This document shows positions 15,655 to 24,339 of a stretch of 64,000 nt of DNA, in pieces; the first letter of the stretch is position 1, and each line of letters opens with the position of its first letter. Position numbers and translations under genes: made by a program. Origin of the DNA: Haloactinopolyspora alba (GTDB lineage: Bacteria > Actinomycetota > Actinomycetes > Jiangellales > Jiangellaceae); NCBI RefSeq assembly GCF_003014555.1, contig NZ_PYGE01000001.1, forward strand, positions 248,001 through 312,000, written 5' to 3'. The notes under the pieces are model-generated. The model saw nothing but the letters and a program-made list of their open reading frames with translations. It had not been told where the DNA came from and did not search any database.

Positions 15655-17106
15655 GTGAGCGAAGCGAACGGATCCACCCTCGCGGCCGTCGATCTCGGCG
15701 CCTCAAGCGGCCGCGTCATGCTCGGCCGGGTCGCCCCGGACCGGCTCGAGCTGACCGAGGCGCATCGCTTCCCCAACGTGCCGGTCCGGCTTCCGGACGG
15801 GTTGCACTGGGACGTCCTCCGGCTGTACCGCGACCTGCTGGACGGGCTGGCCGCGGCTCGACGAGCCTGCGACGGAGAGCTGCGCAGCGTGGGGATCGAC
15901 TCCTGGGCGGTCGATTACGGCCTGCTCGACGCGGCGGGCACGCTCGTGAGCAATCCGTACCACTACCGGGACTCACGGACCGACGGCGTCGCCGCCGAGG
16001 TGCACGAGCGGATCGACCCCGCGCAGCTGTACGCGACGACCGGCCTGCAGTTCCTGCCGTTCACCACGATCTATCAGCTCGCCGCCGAGAGCCCGGTCCG
16101 GCTGCGGCACGCGGAACATCTCGCGCTCCTGCCCGACCTGTTCACCTACTGGCTGACCGGCGAACTCGGCACCGAGCGCACCAACGCCTCGACGACCGGG
16201 CTGTTCGACGCCCGCCGCGGCACCTGGGCCGACGAGCTCGTCCGGCAGGCCGGCCTGTCCCGCGACCTGTTCGGCGAGCTGCGCCGGCCCGGCGACGTCG
16301 TCGGCCCGCTGCTGCCCGAGGTCCGGGCCGAGACCGGGGTCGCGTCGTCGATGGTGGCAACGGCCGTCGGCTCGCACGACACCGCCTCGGCCGTCGTCGG
16401 CGTGCCCGCCGCTGACGAGCGGTTCGCCTACGTGTCGTGCGGCACGTGGTCGCTGGTCGGTGTCGAGCTGGACGGACCGGTGCTGACCGCCGCGAGCCGC
16501 GAGGCGAACTTCACCAACGAGGGCGGCGTCGACGGAACGGTTCGATACCTGCGCAATGTCATGGGCCTGTGGCTGCTCGCGGAGTCGGTCGCGGAGTGGG
16601 AACGCGCCGGGCTGACCAGCGACCTGCCGACCCTGCTGGCGATGGCCTCCGACGTCGGCCCCGGCGGGCCGGTCTTCGACCCCGACGACCCGGCGTTCAT
16701 CCCGCCCGGCGACATGACCGGCCGGATCGCCGACGCGTGCCGGCGCGCCGGGCAACCGGTTCCGGAAGGACAGGCCAGGACCGTCCGGTGCATCCTCGAC
16801 AGCCTCGCGGACGCGTACGCGCGCACCGTCCGCGACGCGGTCGCGCTGTCCGGCCACGAGGTCGACGTCGTGCACCTCGTCGGCGGCGGCGCGCAGAACG
16901 AGCTGCTGTGCAGGCTGACGGCCGACGCATGCGGGCTTCCCGTGGTGGCCGGTCCGGTCGAGGCGACCGCTCTCGGCAACGTGCTCGTGCAGGCACGAGC
17001 GCACGGCGCGGTCACCGGCGACCTGTGGACGATGCGCGCGTTGATCCGCGCCACCCATCCGGTGCGCCGCTACGAGCCACGCCCGCGAACGAGCACGGAC
17101 CGCTGA
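15655..17106 (+). CDS. rhaB: Rhamnulokinase
   Basis: A 483-residue FGGY-family sugar kinase phosphorylating L-rhamnulose at C1 to supply the substrate of the adjacent aldolase. The N-terminal phosphate loop is AAVDLGASSGRVM; further marks are GIDSWAVDYGLLD, GSHDTASAV, SCGTWSLVGVE and the C-terminal GGGAQNELLCRLTADACG and EATALGN. The GTG start follows GGAAGGTGA. It lies 33 bp after rhaD in the same direction, completing isomerase, mutarotase, kinase and aldolase in one transcription unit. Confidence 0.92.
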   Translation: MSEANGSTLAAVDLGASSGRVMLGRVAPDRLELTEAHRFPNVPVRLPDGLHWDVLRLYRDLLDGLAAARRACDGELRSVGIDSWAVDYGLLDAAGTLVSNPYHYRDSRTDGVAAEVHERIDPAQLYATTGLQFLPFTTIYQLAAESPVRLRHAEHLALLPDLFTYWLTGELGTERTNASTTGLFDARRGTWADELVRQAGLSRDLFGELRRPGDVVGPLLPEVRAETGVASSMVATAVGSHDTASAVVGVPAADERFAYVSCGTWSLVGVELDGPVLTAASREANFTNEGGVDGTVRYLRNVMGLWLLAESVAEWERAGLTSDLPTLLAMASDVGPGGPVFDPDDPAFIPPGDMTGRIADACRRAGQPVPEGQARTVRCILDSLADAYARTVRDAVALSGHEVDVVHLVGGGAQNELLCRLTADACGLPVVAGPVEATALGNVLVQARAHGAVTGDLWTMRALIRATHPVRRYEPRPRTSTDR

Positions 17107-17118
17107 ACAGCCCTCACG

Positions 17119-17131
17119 TAAGCTCACGTCG
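17119..17131 (+). promoter_or_regulatory. TANNNT -10 element 6 nt before a start codon
   Basis: TAAGCT (17119-17124) ends exactly 6 nt before the GTG at 17131, and no Shine-Dalgarno sequence is present. This is the layout expected for a leaderless transcript starting at the GTG, giving the serine hydrolase a promoter separate from the rha operon. Confidence 0.5.
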
Positions 17132-18486
17132 TGATCCAGGACACCACCGCCGCACACCTGTCGCACCGCATCGACGTCGCGCAGTCCGAAGCCCGGCTGC
17201 CGTCGCTGGCCGCCGGTCTGGTCCGCGGCGGCCGGCTGGTCTGGTCGCACGCACGCGGCACCATCGACGGGCGAGTCACCGGCCACGAGGCCGACGAACA
17301 CACCCAGTACCGCATCGGCTCCATCACGAAGACACTGGTGGCGGTCGTCGTGATGCGGCTGCGCGACGAAGGGGCTCTCGACCTCACCGACCCGTTCGAG
17401 CAACACGTCCCCGGTACCGCCATCGGGCACGTCACCGTCGCCCAGTTGCTGTCGCACGGTGCCGGCCTGCAGGCCGAGACCGACGGCCCGTGGTGGGAGC
17501 GGACAGCGGGCGAGTACTGGCGCACGCTCGTCGACCAGCTCGGGCTACGGCATCCGCCGGGGCGCCGGTTCCACTACTCGAACGTCGGCTACGCCGCTCT
17601 CGGCGAGCTGATCGCACGGCACCGCGGCCATCCGTGGGCCACGGCCGTGTCGGCGGAGCTGCTCAACCCGCTGGAGATGCAGCGCACCACCGCGCGCCCG
17701 GTGGCCCCGCACGCGCACGGGCTGGCCGTGCACCCGTTCGCCGACGTCGTGCTGGCCGAGCCGGAGCACGACGCGGGCGCCATGGCCCCGGCCGGGCAAC
17801 TCTGGTCGACGGTGCGCGACCTGGCCCGCTGGGCGGCGTTCCTGGCCGGTGACACCGGCGGGCTGCTGGATCCGGACACGCTGGCGGAGATGCGCTCACC
17901 GCTGGTCGTCGACGACACGCCCGGCTCACCCTGGACCGCCGCGCACGGGCTCGGTGTTCAGGTGTGGAACATCGAGGGGCGCAGGTTCGTCGGGCACGGC
18001 GGGTCGATGCCGGGATTCCTGGCCTCGGTGCGCGTGGACGTCGAGACCGGCGACGGCGTCGTGCTGTTCACCAACTCCACCTCCGGGCTGCCGCGTAGCC
18101 TCGGCACCGACCTGCTGTCCGAGCTCACGCAGGCCGAGCCGCTGCCGCCGGAGCCGTGGCACGTCGCCGAGGGGGACGCCGAGGTCCTCGACCTGGTCGG
18201 TCCCTGGTACTGGGGTCCCGCGGGCTTCGAGCTGCGCGCGGCCGGCGACGGGCGCCTGCACCTGCGACCGGTCGACGGCGCCGGCCGCGCGTCCCGGTTC
18301 GATGCGTGCGGACCGGACCGGTGGGTGGGGCTCGACGGGTACTTCGCCGGCGAGCCGCTGCACGTGATCCGCCGCCGCGACCGTTCCGTCAGCCACCTGG
18401 ATCTCGCCTCGTTCCGGTTCACCCGCACGCCCTACGACCCGGACGCCGACGTTCCCGGCGGGGTCGACGAGGCCGGCTGGCGCTGA
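17131..18486 (+). CDS. Serine hydrolase, beta-lactamase class C family
   Basis: A 451-residue PF00144-type serine hydrolase. The catalytic S-x-x-K is in RIGSITKTL, the Y-x-N in FHYSNVGYAALG, and the third motif is VGHGGSMPGF. A C-terminal domain of about 100 residues follows (LVGPWYWGPAGFELR). No signal peptide is visible, so it is probably cytoplasmic and acts on esters, amides or small peptides rather than cell wall; the substrate is unknown. It lies 24 bp after rhaB and may serve a rhamnose-containing ester, but this is inference from position only. Confidence 0.82.
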   Translation: MIQDTTAAHLSHRIDVAQSEARLPSLAAGLVRGGRLVWSHARGTIDGRVTGHEADEHTQYRIGSITKTLVAVVVMRLRDEGALDLTDPFEQHVPGTAIGHVTVAQLLSHGAGLQAETDGPWWERTAGEYWRTLVDQLGLRHPPGRRFHYSNVGYAALGELIARHRGHPWATAVSAELLNPLEMQRTTARPVAPHAHGLAVHPFADVVLAEPEHDAGAMAPAGQLWSTVRDLARWAAFLAGDTGGLLDPDTLAEMRSPLVVDDTPGSPWTAAHGLGVQVWNIEGRRFVGHGGSMPGFLASVRVDVETGDGVVLFTNSTSGLPRSLGTDLLSELTQAEPLPPEPWHVAEGDAEVLDLVGPWYWGPAGFELRAAGDGRLHLRPVDGAGRASRFDACGPDRWVGLDGYFAGEPLHVIRRRDRSVSHLDLASFRFTRTPYDPDADVPGGVDEAGWR

Positions 18487-18598
18487 CTCGGCATCATTCG
18501 CGGTGATCATGCCGCGCCCGCATCTCGGGTACGGCCCTTCGCAATGCCGGTTGTCCGGCACCGTGGCCGTCGCCGACCTGGATGCGGAGCGTGCACGT

Positions 18599-20284
18599 AT
18601 GACCGTTCTCGCCCAAGCCGACCTGCGCCTGGACGCAGGGTTCTGGGACTACACCCTGATCGCGATCTACTTCGTGTTCGTACTGGGTATCGGGCTCATG
18701 GCGCGGTACGCGGTGTCGAACAGCCTCGACTTCTTCCTGTCCGGCCGGTCACTTCCGGCCTGGGTGACGGGACTGGCGTTCATCTCCGCCAACCTCGGCG
18801 CCATCGAGATCATCGGCATGTCCGCCAACGGCGCGCAGTACGGCATGCCGACCATGCACTACTTCTGGATCGGCGCCGTGCCGGCGATGCTGTTCCTCGG
18901 CGTCGTGATGATGCCGTTCTACTACGGCTCCAAAGTGCGCAGCGTCCCGGAGTTCATGCTCAGGAGGTTCAGCTCGCCGGCACACCTCGTCAACGCCATC
19001 AGCTTCGCCCTCGCGCAGGTCCTGATCGCCGGCATCAACCTCTACCTGCTGGCGACGCTGGTGAACGTCCTGCTCGGCTGGCCGATCACGGTGTCGGTCG
19101 TGGTGGCGGCAGCCATCGTCCTGAGCTACATCACGCTCGGGGGCCTGTCCGCCGCGATCTACAACGAGGTACTGCAGTTCTTCGTGATCGTGGCGGCGCT
19201 CTTCCCGCTCACCATGGTCGCGCTGCAACGCGTCGGCGGCTGGGACGGCCTGGTGTCGCGGATCGAGCAGCAGACCGGCTCGGGCGCGCAGACGGGGGCG
19301 TGGCCGGGATCGGAACTGGCCGGGTTCGACTCCAGCGTGCTGTCGGTGATCGGGATCGTCTTCGGGCTCGGCTTCGTGCTCTCGTTCGGCTACTGGACCA
19401 CGAACTTCGTCGAGGTCCAACGGGCGATGGCGTCGAAGAGCATGTCGTCGGCGCGGCGCACGCCGATCATCGGCGCGTTCCCGAAGATGTTCATTCCGTT
19501 CATCGTCGTGATCCCCGGCATGATCGCCGGGGTGCTGGTGCCCGAGCTCGCCCGCTACAAACAGACGCAGTCGGCGCAGACAGGGGTGGACTACAACGAC
19601 GCGCTACTCCTGCTGATCCGCGACCTGCTGCCGAACGGGATGCTCGGGCTCGCGATCTCCGGCCTGCTGGCGTCGTTCATGGCCGGTATGGCGGCGAACG
19701 TGAGCTCGTTCAACACCGTGTTCAGCTACGACATCTGGCAGCGCTACGTCGTCAAGGACCGCGACGACGCCTACTACCTGCGGGTCGGCCGGGTGGTCAC
19801 CGTACTGGCCACGGTCGCGGCCATCGGCACCGCGGCCATCGCCGCGACCTACTCCAACCTGATGGACTATCTGCAGCAGCTGTTCTCGTTCTTCAACGCG
19901 CCGCTGTTCGCCACGTTCATTCTGGGCATGTTCTGGAAGCGGATGACACCGGCCGCGGGCTGGACGGGGCTGGTGGCCGGCACCCTGGCCGCGGTCACGG
20001 TGTTCATCATGTCCGAGACCGGTCTCGTGGGACTGCCCGGTCAGGGCACCGCCTTCGTGGCCGCCGGCGCGGCGTTCGTCGTCGACATCGCGGTCAGCGT
20101 CGCGGTCACCGCCGTCACCGCGCCCAAGGCGGAGGCCGAGCTGGTGGGTTTGGTGTACAGCTTGACGCCGCGGGAGAGCTTCTACGATCCGCGAGACGAG
20201 GGACAGGCCTGGTACCAGCGGCCGACCCTGATGGCCGGCATCGCCCTCGCCCTGATCATCATCCTGAACGTCGCGTTCGCGTGA
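18599..20284 (+). CDS. Sodium:solute symporter (SSS family), probable sugar importer
   Basis: A 561-residue membrane protein of the SLC5/SSS family with about 13-14 hydrophobic segments. Recognisable stretches are IAIYFVFVLGIGLMARY (TM1), FFLSGRSLPAWVTGLAFISA, IEIIGMSANGAQYGMP, a Na+-site helix SGLLASFMAGMAANVSSFN and FNAPLFATFILGMFWKR. The sequence resembles the sugar (SGLT-like) branch. The ATG at 18599 is chosen because TM1 begins about 20 residues on and GGAG lies upstream; the longer frame adds an Arg-rich unlikely N-terminus. No other sugar transporter lies in the rha locus, so it may import rhamnose. That is inference. Confidence 0.85.
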   Translation: MTVLAQADLRLDAGFWDYTLIAIYFVFVLGIGLMARYAVSNSLDFFLSGRSLPAWVTGLAFISANLGAIEIIGMSANGAQYGMPTMHYFWIGAVPAMLFLGVVMMPFYYGSKVRSVPEFMLRRFSSPAHLVNAISFALAQVLIAGINLYLLATLVNVLLGWPITVSVVVAAAIVLSYITLGGLSAAIYNEVLQFFVIVAALFPLTMVALQRVGGWDGLVSRIEQQTGSGAQTGAWPGSELAGFDSSVLSVIGIVFGLGFVLSFGYWTTNFVEVQRAMASKSMSSARRTPIIGAFPKMFIPFIVVIPGMIAGVLVPELARYKQTQSAQTGVDYNDALLLLIRDLLPNGMLGLAISGLLASFMAGMAANVSSFNTVFSYDIWQRYVVKDRDDAYYLRVGRVVTVLATVAAIGTAAIAATYSNLMDYLQQLFSFFNAPLFATFILGMFWKRMTPAAGWTGLVAGTLAAVTVFIMSETGLVGLPGQGTAFVAAGAAFVVDIAVSVAVTAVTAPKAEAELVGLVYSLTPRESFYDPRDEGQAWYQRPTLMAGIALALIIILNVAFA

Positions 20285-20294
20285 GGAGACAACC

Positions 20295-20603
20295 ATGAGC
20301 ACAACCGACAACTCCGGCGGCGGGCCGCGCCGGACCAGTGTCTTCGACATCCGCGTCGTCATCGCCAGCCTGCTCGGACTGTTCGGAGTGATCATCCTGT
20401 TCATGGGGTTCTTCGGCACCAGCGACGCGGATCTCGAACGCGCCGACGGCACGAACCTCAACCTGTGGACCGGAGCGGGCCTGCTGGTCGCCGCCGCCGT
20501 GTTCGTCGTCTGGGGACAGCTGCGCCCGGTCCGGCCGGACGAGGAGGCGCCGGAGGAGGACACAGGCGACCAGCACACGGGAGACGACACCGAGCAGCGC
20601 TGA
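20295..20603 (+). CDS. Small two-helix membrane protein next to the symporter
   Basis: A 102-residue protein with two hydrophobic helices (VVIASLLGLFGVIILFMGFF and LWTGAGLLVAAAVFVVW) and an acidic, hydrophilic C-terminus. The ATG has GAGGAG upstream and is 10 bp after the symporter stop, so the two are co-translated. No family is recognised. The position suggests an accessory subunit or stability partner of the symporter. Confidence 0.75.
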   Translation: MSTTDNSGGGPRRTSVFDIRVVIASLLGLFGVIILFMGFFGTSDADLERADGTNLNLWTGAGLLVAAAVFVVWGQLRPVRPDEEAPEEDTGDQHTGDDTEQR

Positions 20604-20702
20604 GATCGCCCCGCACCGCACCCGGTGTGATGTGATGTCACCCGACCAGTGACCGCGTGGGCAATCGTTGTCGGCGCGGATCGCGTATACAAAGGTGTGG
20701 GA

Positions 20703-21236
20703 GTGTCGGACGAAGCGCTTCTCGCCGGGATGGCCACCGGCGACGCGGACGCGATGGCCGGCTTCGTCCGGCGCCATCAGGCGCGCGTCTACGGCCTGGC
20801 GCTGTCGGTCGTCGGCGTCCCGGCCGTCGCCGAGGAGGTGGCGCAGGAGGCGTTCGTCCGGGCCTGGCGCCACGCCGGCAACTACGACCCGCGCCGGGCA
20901 CAGGCGTCCACCTGGTTGCTGACCATCACCCGCAACGTCGCGATCGACGTCGTCCGGGTGCGGCGCGAGCTGGCCACCGATCCGGTCGCCGTCGCCGAGA
21001 TGATGACGACGGCGGCGTCCGACGGCGACCGCGTCGAGGACTGCGATCGGGTCGCCGCGGCGCTGCGCGAACTGCCCAGCGAACAGGCCACCGCGGTGCT
21101 GCTGTCCGTGCACTTCGGGCTCACCGCACGCGAGATCGGCGAGCGGCAGGGGGTGCCGTTGGGCACGGCGAAGACCCGCATCCGGACCGGCCTGTCCCGG
21201 CTGCGCACGATGCTGGAGGTGAGTCATGGCGAATGA
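20703..21236 (+). CDS. ECF-type RNA polymerase sigma factor
   Basis: A 177-residue group 4 sigma factor. Region 2 is seen in FVRRHQARVYGLALSVVG, AEEVAQEAFVRAWRH and TWLLTITRNVAID; region 4 is LPSEQATAVLLSVHFGLTAREIGERQGVPLGTAKTRI. The GTG at 20703 is preceded by AAAGG at 7 nt; an upstream GTG at 20697 is also in frame. It overlaps the following anti-sigma gene by 11 bp, the usual cognate pairing. Confidence 0.88.
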   Translation: MSDEALLAGMATGDADAMAGFVRRHQARVYGLALSVVGVPAVAEEVAQEAFVRAWRHAGNYDPRRAQASTWLLTITRNVAIDVVRVRRELATDPVAVAEMMTTAASDGDRVEDCDRVAAALRELPSEQATAVLLSVHFGLTAREIGERQGVPLGTAKTRIRTGLSRLRTMLEVSHGE

Positions 21237-22005
21237 TCCGAACCGGTGCGCCGAACTCGCCGAGTCCCTGGCCGAGGTCGCCACCGGGGCTGCCAGCGGG
21301 CCGGACCGCGCCCGTGTCCTCGACCATCTGTCCGAGTGCGACGACTGTCGCGCCGAGCTCGAACGGCTGAGCCGGGTGGCCGACGAGGTGCTGCTGCTCG
21401 CTCCCTCGCACGAGCCGCCCGCGGGTTTCGAGAGCGCGGTCCTCGAACGGATCGCCGGCTCGGACGACGCCGGACCGGAAGGCACCGGGCCGGACGACGG
21501 CTCGGGTGCGGGTTCGGACGACGGCCACGCCGGTGGCGAGCCGGCCGACGGCACACGACGGCACTGGGTACGTGGCCTGGTGCTCGCAGCGGCCGCCGCC
21601 GTCATCGGTCTGGCCGGTGCCGGCATCGTCTGGCAGACGACATCCGACGAACGTGAGCTGGCCGAGGGGTACCGCAAGACGCTCGACATCGCGGACGGGC
21701 AGTACTTCTCCGCCGCCCCGGTCCGCGACGCCTCCGGTGAGCAGGTGGGACACGTGTTCCTGTACCAGGGCGAGCCGTCGTGGGTGTTCGCCGTGCTCGG
21801 CGACGCCCCGGCGCCGGGTGTCTACGACGTCCGGGTGGCGACCGACGACTGGACCGGTGACGTCGCCAGCTGCGACGTCGAGGCCAAGACCGGCGGCGCC
21901 GGCGGCACCATCAACGCCGACATCTACCAGGTCCGCGAGGTCCGGCTGGTCGCCCCGGACACCCCACCGCTCATCGCGACGCTGCCCGACCGCTCCGGAG
22001 AATGA
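21226..22005 (+). CDS. Membrane anti-sigma factor (zinc-binding ZAS domain)
   Basis: A 259-residue anti-sigma factor. The N-terminal cytoplasmic domain carries the H-x3-C-x2-C motif HLSECDDC that marks zinc-associated anti-sigma proteins. An acidic linker leads to one transmembrane helix (LVLAAAAAVIGLAGAGIVW), then an outside domain of about 120 residues (VGHVFLYQGEPSWVFAVL) resembling the anti-sigma-K sensor domain. It overlaps the sigma gene and would hold it at the membrane until a signal releases it; the signal is unknown. Confidence 0.85.
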   Translation: MANDPNRCAELAESLAEVATGAASGPDRARVLDHLSECDDCRAELERLSRVADEVLLLAPSHEPPAGFESAVLERIAGSDDAGPEGTGPDDGSGAGSDDGHAGGEPADGTRRHWVRGLVLAAAAAVIGLAGAGIVWQTTSDERELAEGYRKTLDIADGQYFSAAPVRDASGEQVGHVFLYQGEPSWVFAVLGDAPAPGVYDVRVATDDWTGDVASCDVEAKTGGAGGTINADIYQVREVRLVAPDTPPLIATLPDRSGE

Positions 22006-22023
22006 TCACGTTGTTGAAGGCAT

Positions 22024-22039
22024 GCATGGAATTCCATGC
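22024..22039. other. Perfect 16-bp palindrome
   Basis: GCATGGAATTCCATGC is fully self-complementary with no spacer. It lies in the 82-bp gap between the convergent anti-sigma and MDMPI genes, so a role as a two-way terminator stem or protein site is possible. Confidence 0.5.
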
Positions 22040-22087
22040 GTCGCCACCCTTGCAAGCCTCGTGACGCGAGCAGAAGCCTGGTGGTGC

Positions 22088-22879
22088 TCACAACAACGGC
22101 AGCAACCCGCTGAGGTCCGCCCGGTCGCCGCTCGCGCTGACGTTGCCGGCCGCGACCTCGTCCTCCCACGACGTCCGACCAGCGGCCAGCCGTAACCACG
22201 ACGCCGACGTCAGCTCCACGACGTTGGCCGGCGTCCCGCGGGTGTGCCGCGGCCCCTCGACACACTGCACCGCGGCGAACGGCGGGACCCGAACCTCGAC
22301 GCTGCGCCCCGGTGCCCGCTCGGCCAGCACGTCCAGCAGTGCACGGGCTGCCATCCGAACGGTGTCCCGGGGCAGCGCCGGAGCGGTCACGTCTGGCACC
22401 GACCGCGCGAGGTCGTCGGCGTGCACGGCGATCTCGACGACGCGCGTCAGCAGGTAGTCACCGAGACGGACCGGCACCCGGCGCGTGGTCACGACCTGGT
22501 CGTGCAGTCCGATGCGTTCGACGACCTCGGCGGCGGCCGCGCGCTGTTCGTCGATCCGCGCCAGAACGGCCGCGGGCTCGCGGTCCCCGTCATCGGCGAG
22601 CTCACGCGCGGTGTCCGCGATCTCGTCCGCCACGGCCGCGTAGGAGGCCAGATAATCGCTCGCCGTCCCCGCATGCGCGTCCGATGGCGCCGCGGCCAGG
22701 ACCGTCACCGAAGCGGACACCGTGGCCAGGTGCGCCGCCAGATCCGTGACGTCCCACCCCGGCAGCACGCTGGGCTGCGCCCACGCCTGCTCGGGGAGGT
22801 CGTCGAGCCAGCTCCGCACCGTCGATATGCCGACCTCGTAGGCCGCCCACGCCGTGACGGGATCGATCCGTTTCGCCAT
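22088..22879 (-). CDS. Mycothiol-dependent maleylpyruvate isomerase family protein
   Basis: A 263-residue DinB/MDMPI-fold protein. The N-terminal domain has WDVTDLAAHLATVS (metal-binding His) and a later LLTRVVEIAVHADDLARS, typical of the family; the C-terminal part resembles the small MDMPI C-terminal domain. Members use mycothiol as cofactor or thiol substrate, and most are uncharacterised. There is no gentisate-pathway gene nearby, so the isomerase name is a family label only. The ATG has no ribosome site but TAACCT lies exactly 6 nt upstream. Confidence 0.75.
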   Translation of the reverse strand: MAKRIDPVTAWAAYEVGISTVRSWLDDLPEQAWAQPSVLPGWDVTDLAAHLATVSASVTVLAAAPSDAHAGTASDYLASYAAVADEIADTARELADDGDREPAAVLARIDEQRAAAAEVVERIGLHDQVVTTRRVPVRLGDYLLTRVVEIAVHADDLARSVPDVTAPALPRDTVRMAARALLDVLAERAPGRSVEVRVPPFAAVQCVEGPRHTRGTPANVVELTSASWLRLAAGRTSWEDEVAAGNVSASGDRADLSGLLPLL

Positions 22880-22891
22880 CGGGGCAGGTTA
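22880..22891 (-). promoter_or_regulatory. TANNNT -10 element 6 nt before a start codon
   Basis: TAACCT (22891-22886 on the minus strand) is followed by 6 nt and the ATG at 22879. With no Shine-Dalgarno sequence this predicts a leaderless mRNA for the MDMPI-like gene. Confidence 0.5.
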
Positions 22892-22956
22892 ACCCGCTGG
22901 ACGGTGGCAGAGCCTCACAGGGGCGAGCCGAGAGGTCGACGCCGACGGCAACGGCG

Positions 22957-23553
22957 CTACGTCAGCTTCGGGTGGCGCAACGAGTCCAGCAACCGCGACA
23001 ACGCCACGATCGTGTCGTCGAGATCCCGCGGGCGTGTCGACTGTGCGAGCCACAGGGCGGCCTCGTTCATGGCGCCGGACAACAGATGAGTCAGCGGTGC
23101 GATCGGCTGTTCCGGGATGGTTCCCTGCTCGATCAGCTCAGCCAACGCCTCGCTCAGGTGCTGGCCCGAGGCCGCCTCGTCCATGGTTCGCCATTCGTGC
23201 CACCGCAGGATCGCCGGACCGTCGACGAGCATGATCTGTTGAACGTCCGGATCGGCACTCGCGCGGAGGAACGCTTCGCATCCGGCGGTCAGCCGCAGCC
23301 ACGGATCGTCAGACGTCTCAGCCGCTGCGACGACTCGTGCCGCCACCTCGCTCTGCACCTGTTCGACGACCGCGTGGAACAGCGCGGCCTTGTTGTCGAA
23401 GTGGTGGTACAGCGCTCCCTTGGTCAAGCCGACACCGTCGACGATGTCGGCGAGGCTCACCGCGGCGTATCCGTGCCGGGCGAACAATGTCCTGGCCTCG
23501 GTGACGAGAGCGTGCGTGGTGTCTTGTCGTTGTTGTGCCTTGGTTCGGCGCAC
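22957..23553 (-). CDS. TetR-family repressor
   Basis: A 198-residue TetR regulator. The DNA-binding domain spans residues 10-56 (HALVTEARTLFARHGYAAVS, then LADIVDGVGLTKGALYHHF); the C-terminal domain binds an unknown ligand. The GTG start is preceded by GGAGGAG. It is divergent from the VOC gene, with two CATACC/GGTATG palindromes between, so it most likely represses itself and the VOC gene. Confidence 0.88.
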   Translation of the reverse strand: MRRTKAQQRQDTTHALVTEARTLFARHGYAAVSLADIVDGVGLTKGALYHHFDNKAALFHAVVEQVQSEVAARVVAAAETSDDPWLRLTAGCEAFLRASADPDVQQIMLVDGPAILRWHEWRTMDEAASGQHLSEALAELIEQGTIPEQPIAPLTHLLSGAMNEAALWLAQSTRPRDLDDTIVALSRLLDSLRHPKLT

Positions 23554-23572
23554 GCGGGACTCCTCCAGTTGA

Positions 23573-23622
23573 CATACCGATGGTATGCGACCTACCGTCT
23601 CACATACCTACCGTTGGTATGT
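23573..23622. promoter_or_regulatory. Two TetR operators
   Basis: CATACC-GAT-GGTATG (23573-23587) and a longer 21-bp palindrome at 23602-23622 (arms ACATACC and GGTATGT, one mismatched pair, C at the centre) share the same half-site. They lie between the divergent tetR and VOC genes and would cover both promoters. Confidence 0.75.
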
Positions 23623-23641
23623 TTCTTCGAATGGAGCATCC

Positions 23642-24067
23642 GTGTCCGTCACCAGCTTCTATCCCGTGATCCAGTCGTCCGACCCGGCGACGTCACACGC
23701 CTTCTACCGCACGCACTTCGGCTTCGAGACGACGTTCGAGTCCGACTGGTACGTCAGCCTCAGACACCCCGAACCACCGCACGACGAGCTCGCTCTGCTC
23801 GACCACCGCCACCCGACCCTGCCACCCGCATACCGCGCGCCGGCCCGAGGCTTGCTCCTCAACTTCGAGGTCACCGATGTCGACGCGGAGTACGACCGCC
23901 TCGTCCGCGGCGCCGGCCTGAGCGTCGAGTTGGACCTGCGCAGCGAGGACTTCGGCCAGCGTCACTTCATCATCGCAGCGCCGGACGACGTTCTCATCGA
24001 CGTGATCACACCGATCGAACCGGTCGGCGAGTTCGCCGACCAGTACACGAAGGCTGCCACCGGCTGA
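23642..24067 (+). CDS. VOC (glyoxalase-fold) protein
   Basis: A 141-residue vicinal-oxygen-chelate protein: [20 protein letters not shown] at the start, [17 protein letters not shown] in the middle and a C-terminal [21 protein letters not shown]. Such proteins can be dioxygenases, glutathione/thiol transferases or drug-binding resistance proteins, and the sequence does not decide between them. The GTG at 23642 follows GGAG; the upstream in-frame ATG would overlap the TetR operator. Control by the divergent TetR suggests a role in response to a small toxic compound. Confidence 0.8.
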   Translation: MSVTSFYPVIQSSDPATSHAFYRTHFGFETTFESDWYVSLRHPEPPHDELALLDHRHPTLPPAYRAPARGLLLNFEVTDVDAEYDRLVRGAGLSVELDLRSEDFGQRHFIIAAPDDVLIDVITPIEPVGEFADQYTKAATG

Positions 24068-24177
24068 ACGAACGAGGCGCTCCGACGTGATCATCAACGA
24101 TCGTCCGCGCCCGGGGCGCCTGTGATCATGTGCGATGGCGGGCATCACTAGGCGTCCAACTGCGGTGACGCGATTGA

Positions 24178-24335
24178 CAGTATGGGCGCACCGCGCGGAC
24201 GTACCTGTTCGAAGGGCTGGACCGCGAGAGTTTCGAAGGCATCGGGACCAGCCCGATGAACCTGATCGCCACCGCAGCAGCGGAGATGGCGAAACCGCCC
24301 CCGGACTGGCGAACCACCCACGCGCGCATCGACCC
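24178..24335 (+). pseudogene. Unassigned protein remnant
   Basis: A plus-strand open stretch encodes a protein-like segment (TYLFEGLDRESFEG, SPMNLIATAAAEM) with no credible start, and runs into unrelated sequence downstream. The family is not recognised. With the MFS tail next to it this suggests a decayed region between the VOC and pur genes. Confidence 0.3.
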
Positions 24336-24339
24336 GCCT

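Noticed and set aside
22088-22879. True maleylpyruvate isomerase of gentisate breakdown
   Set aside because: No gentisate dioxygenase or fumarylpyruvate hydrolase gene is in the window, and the family is functionally broad.
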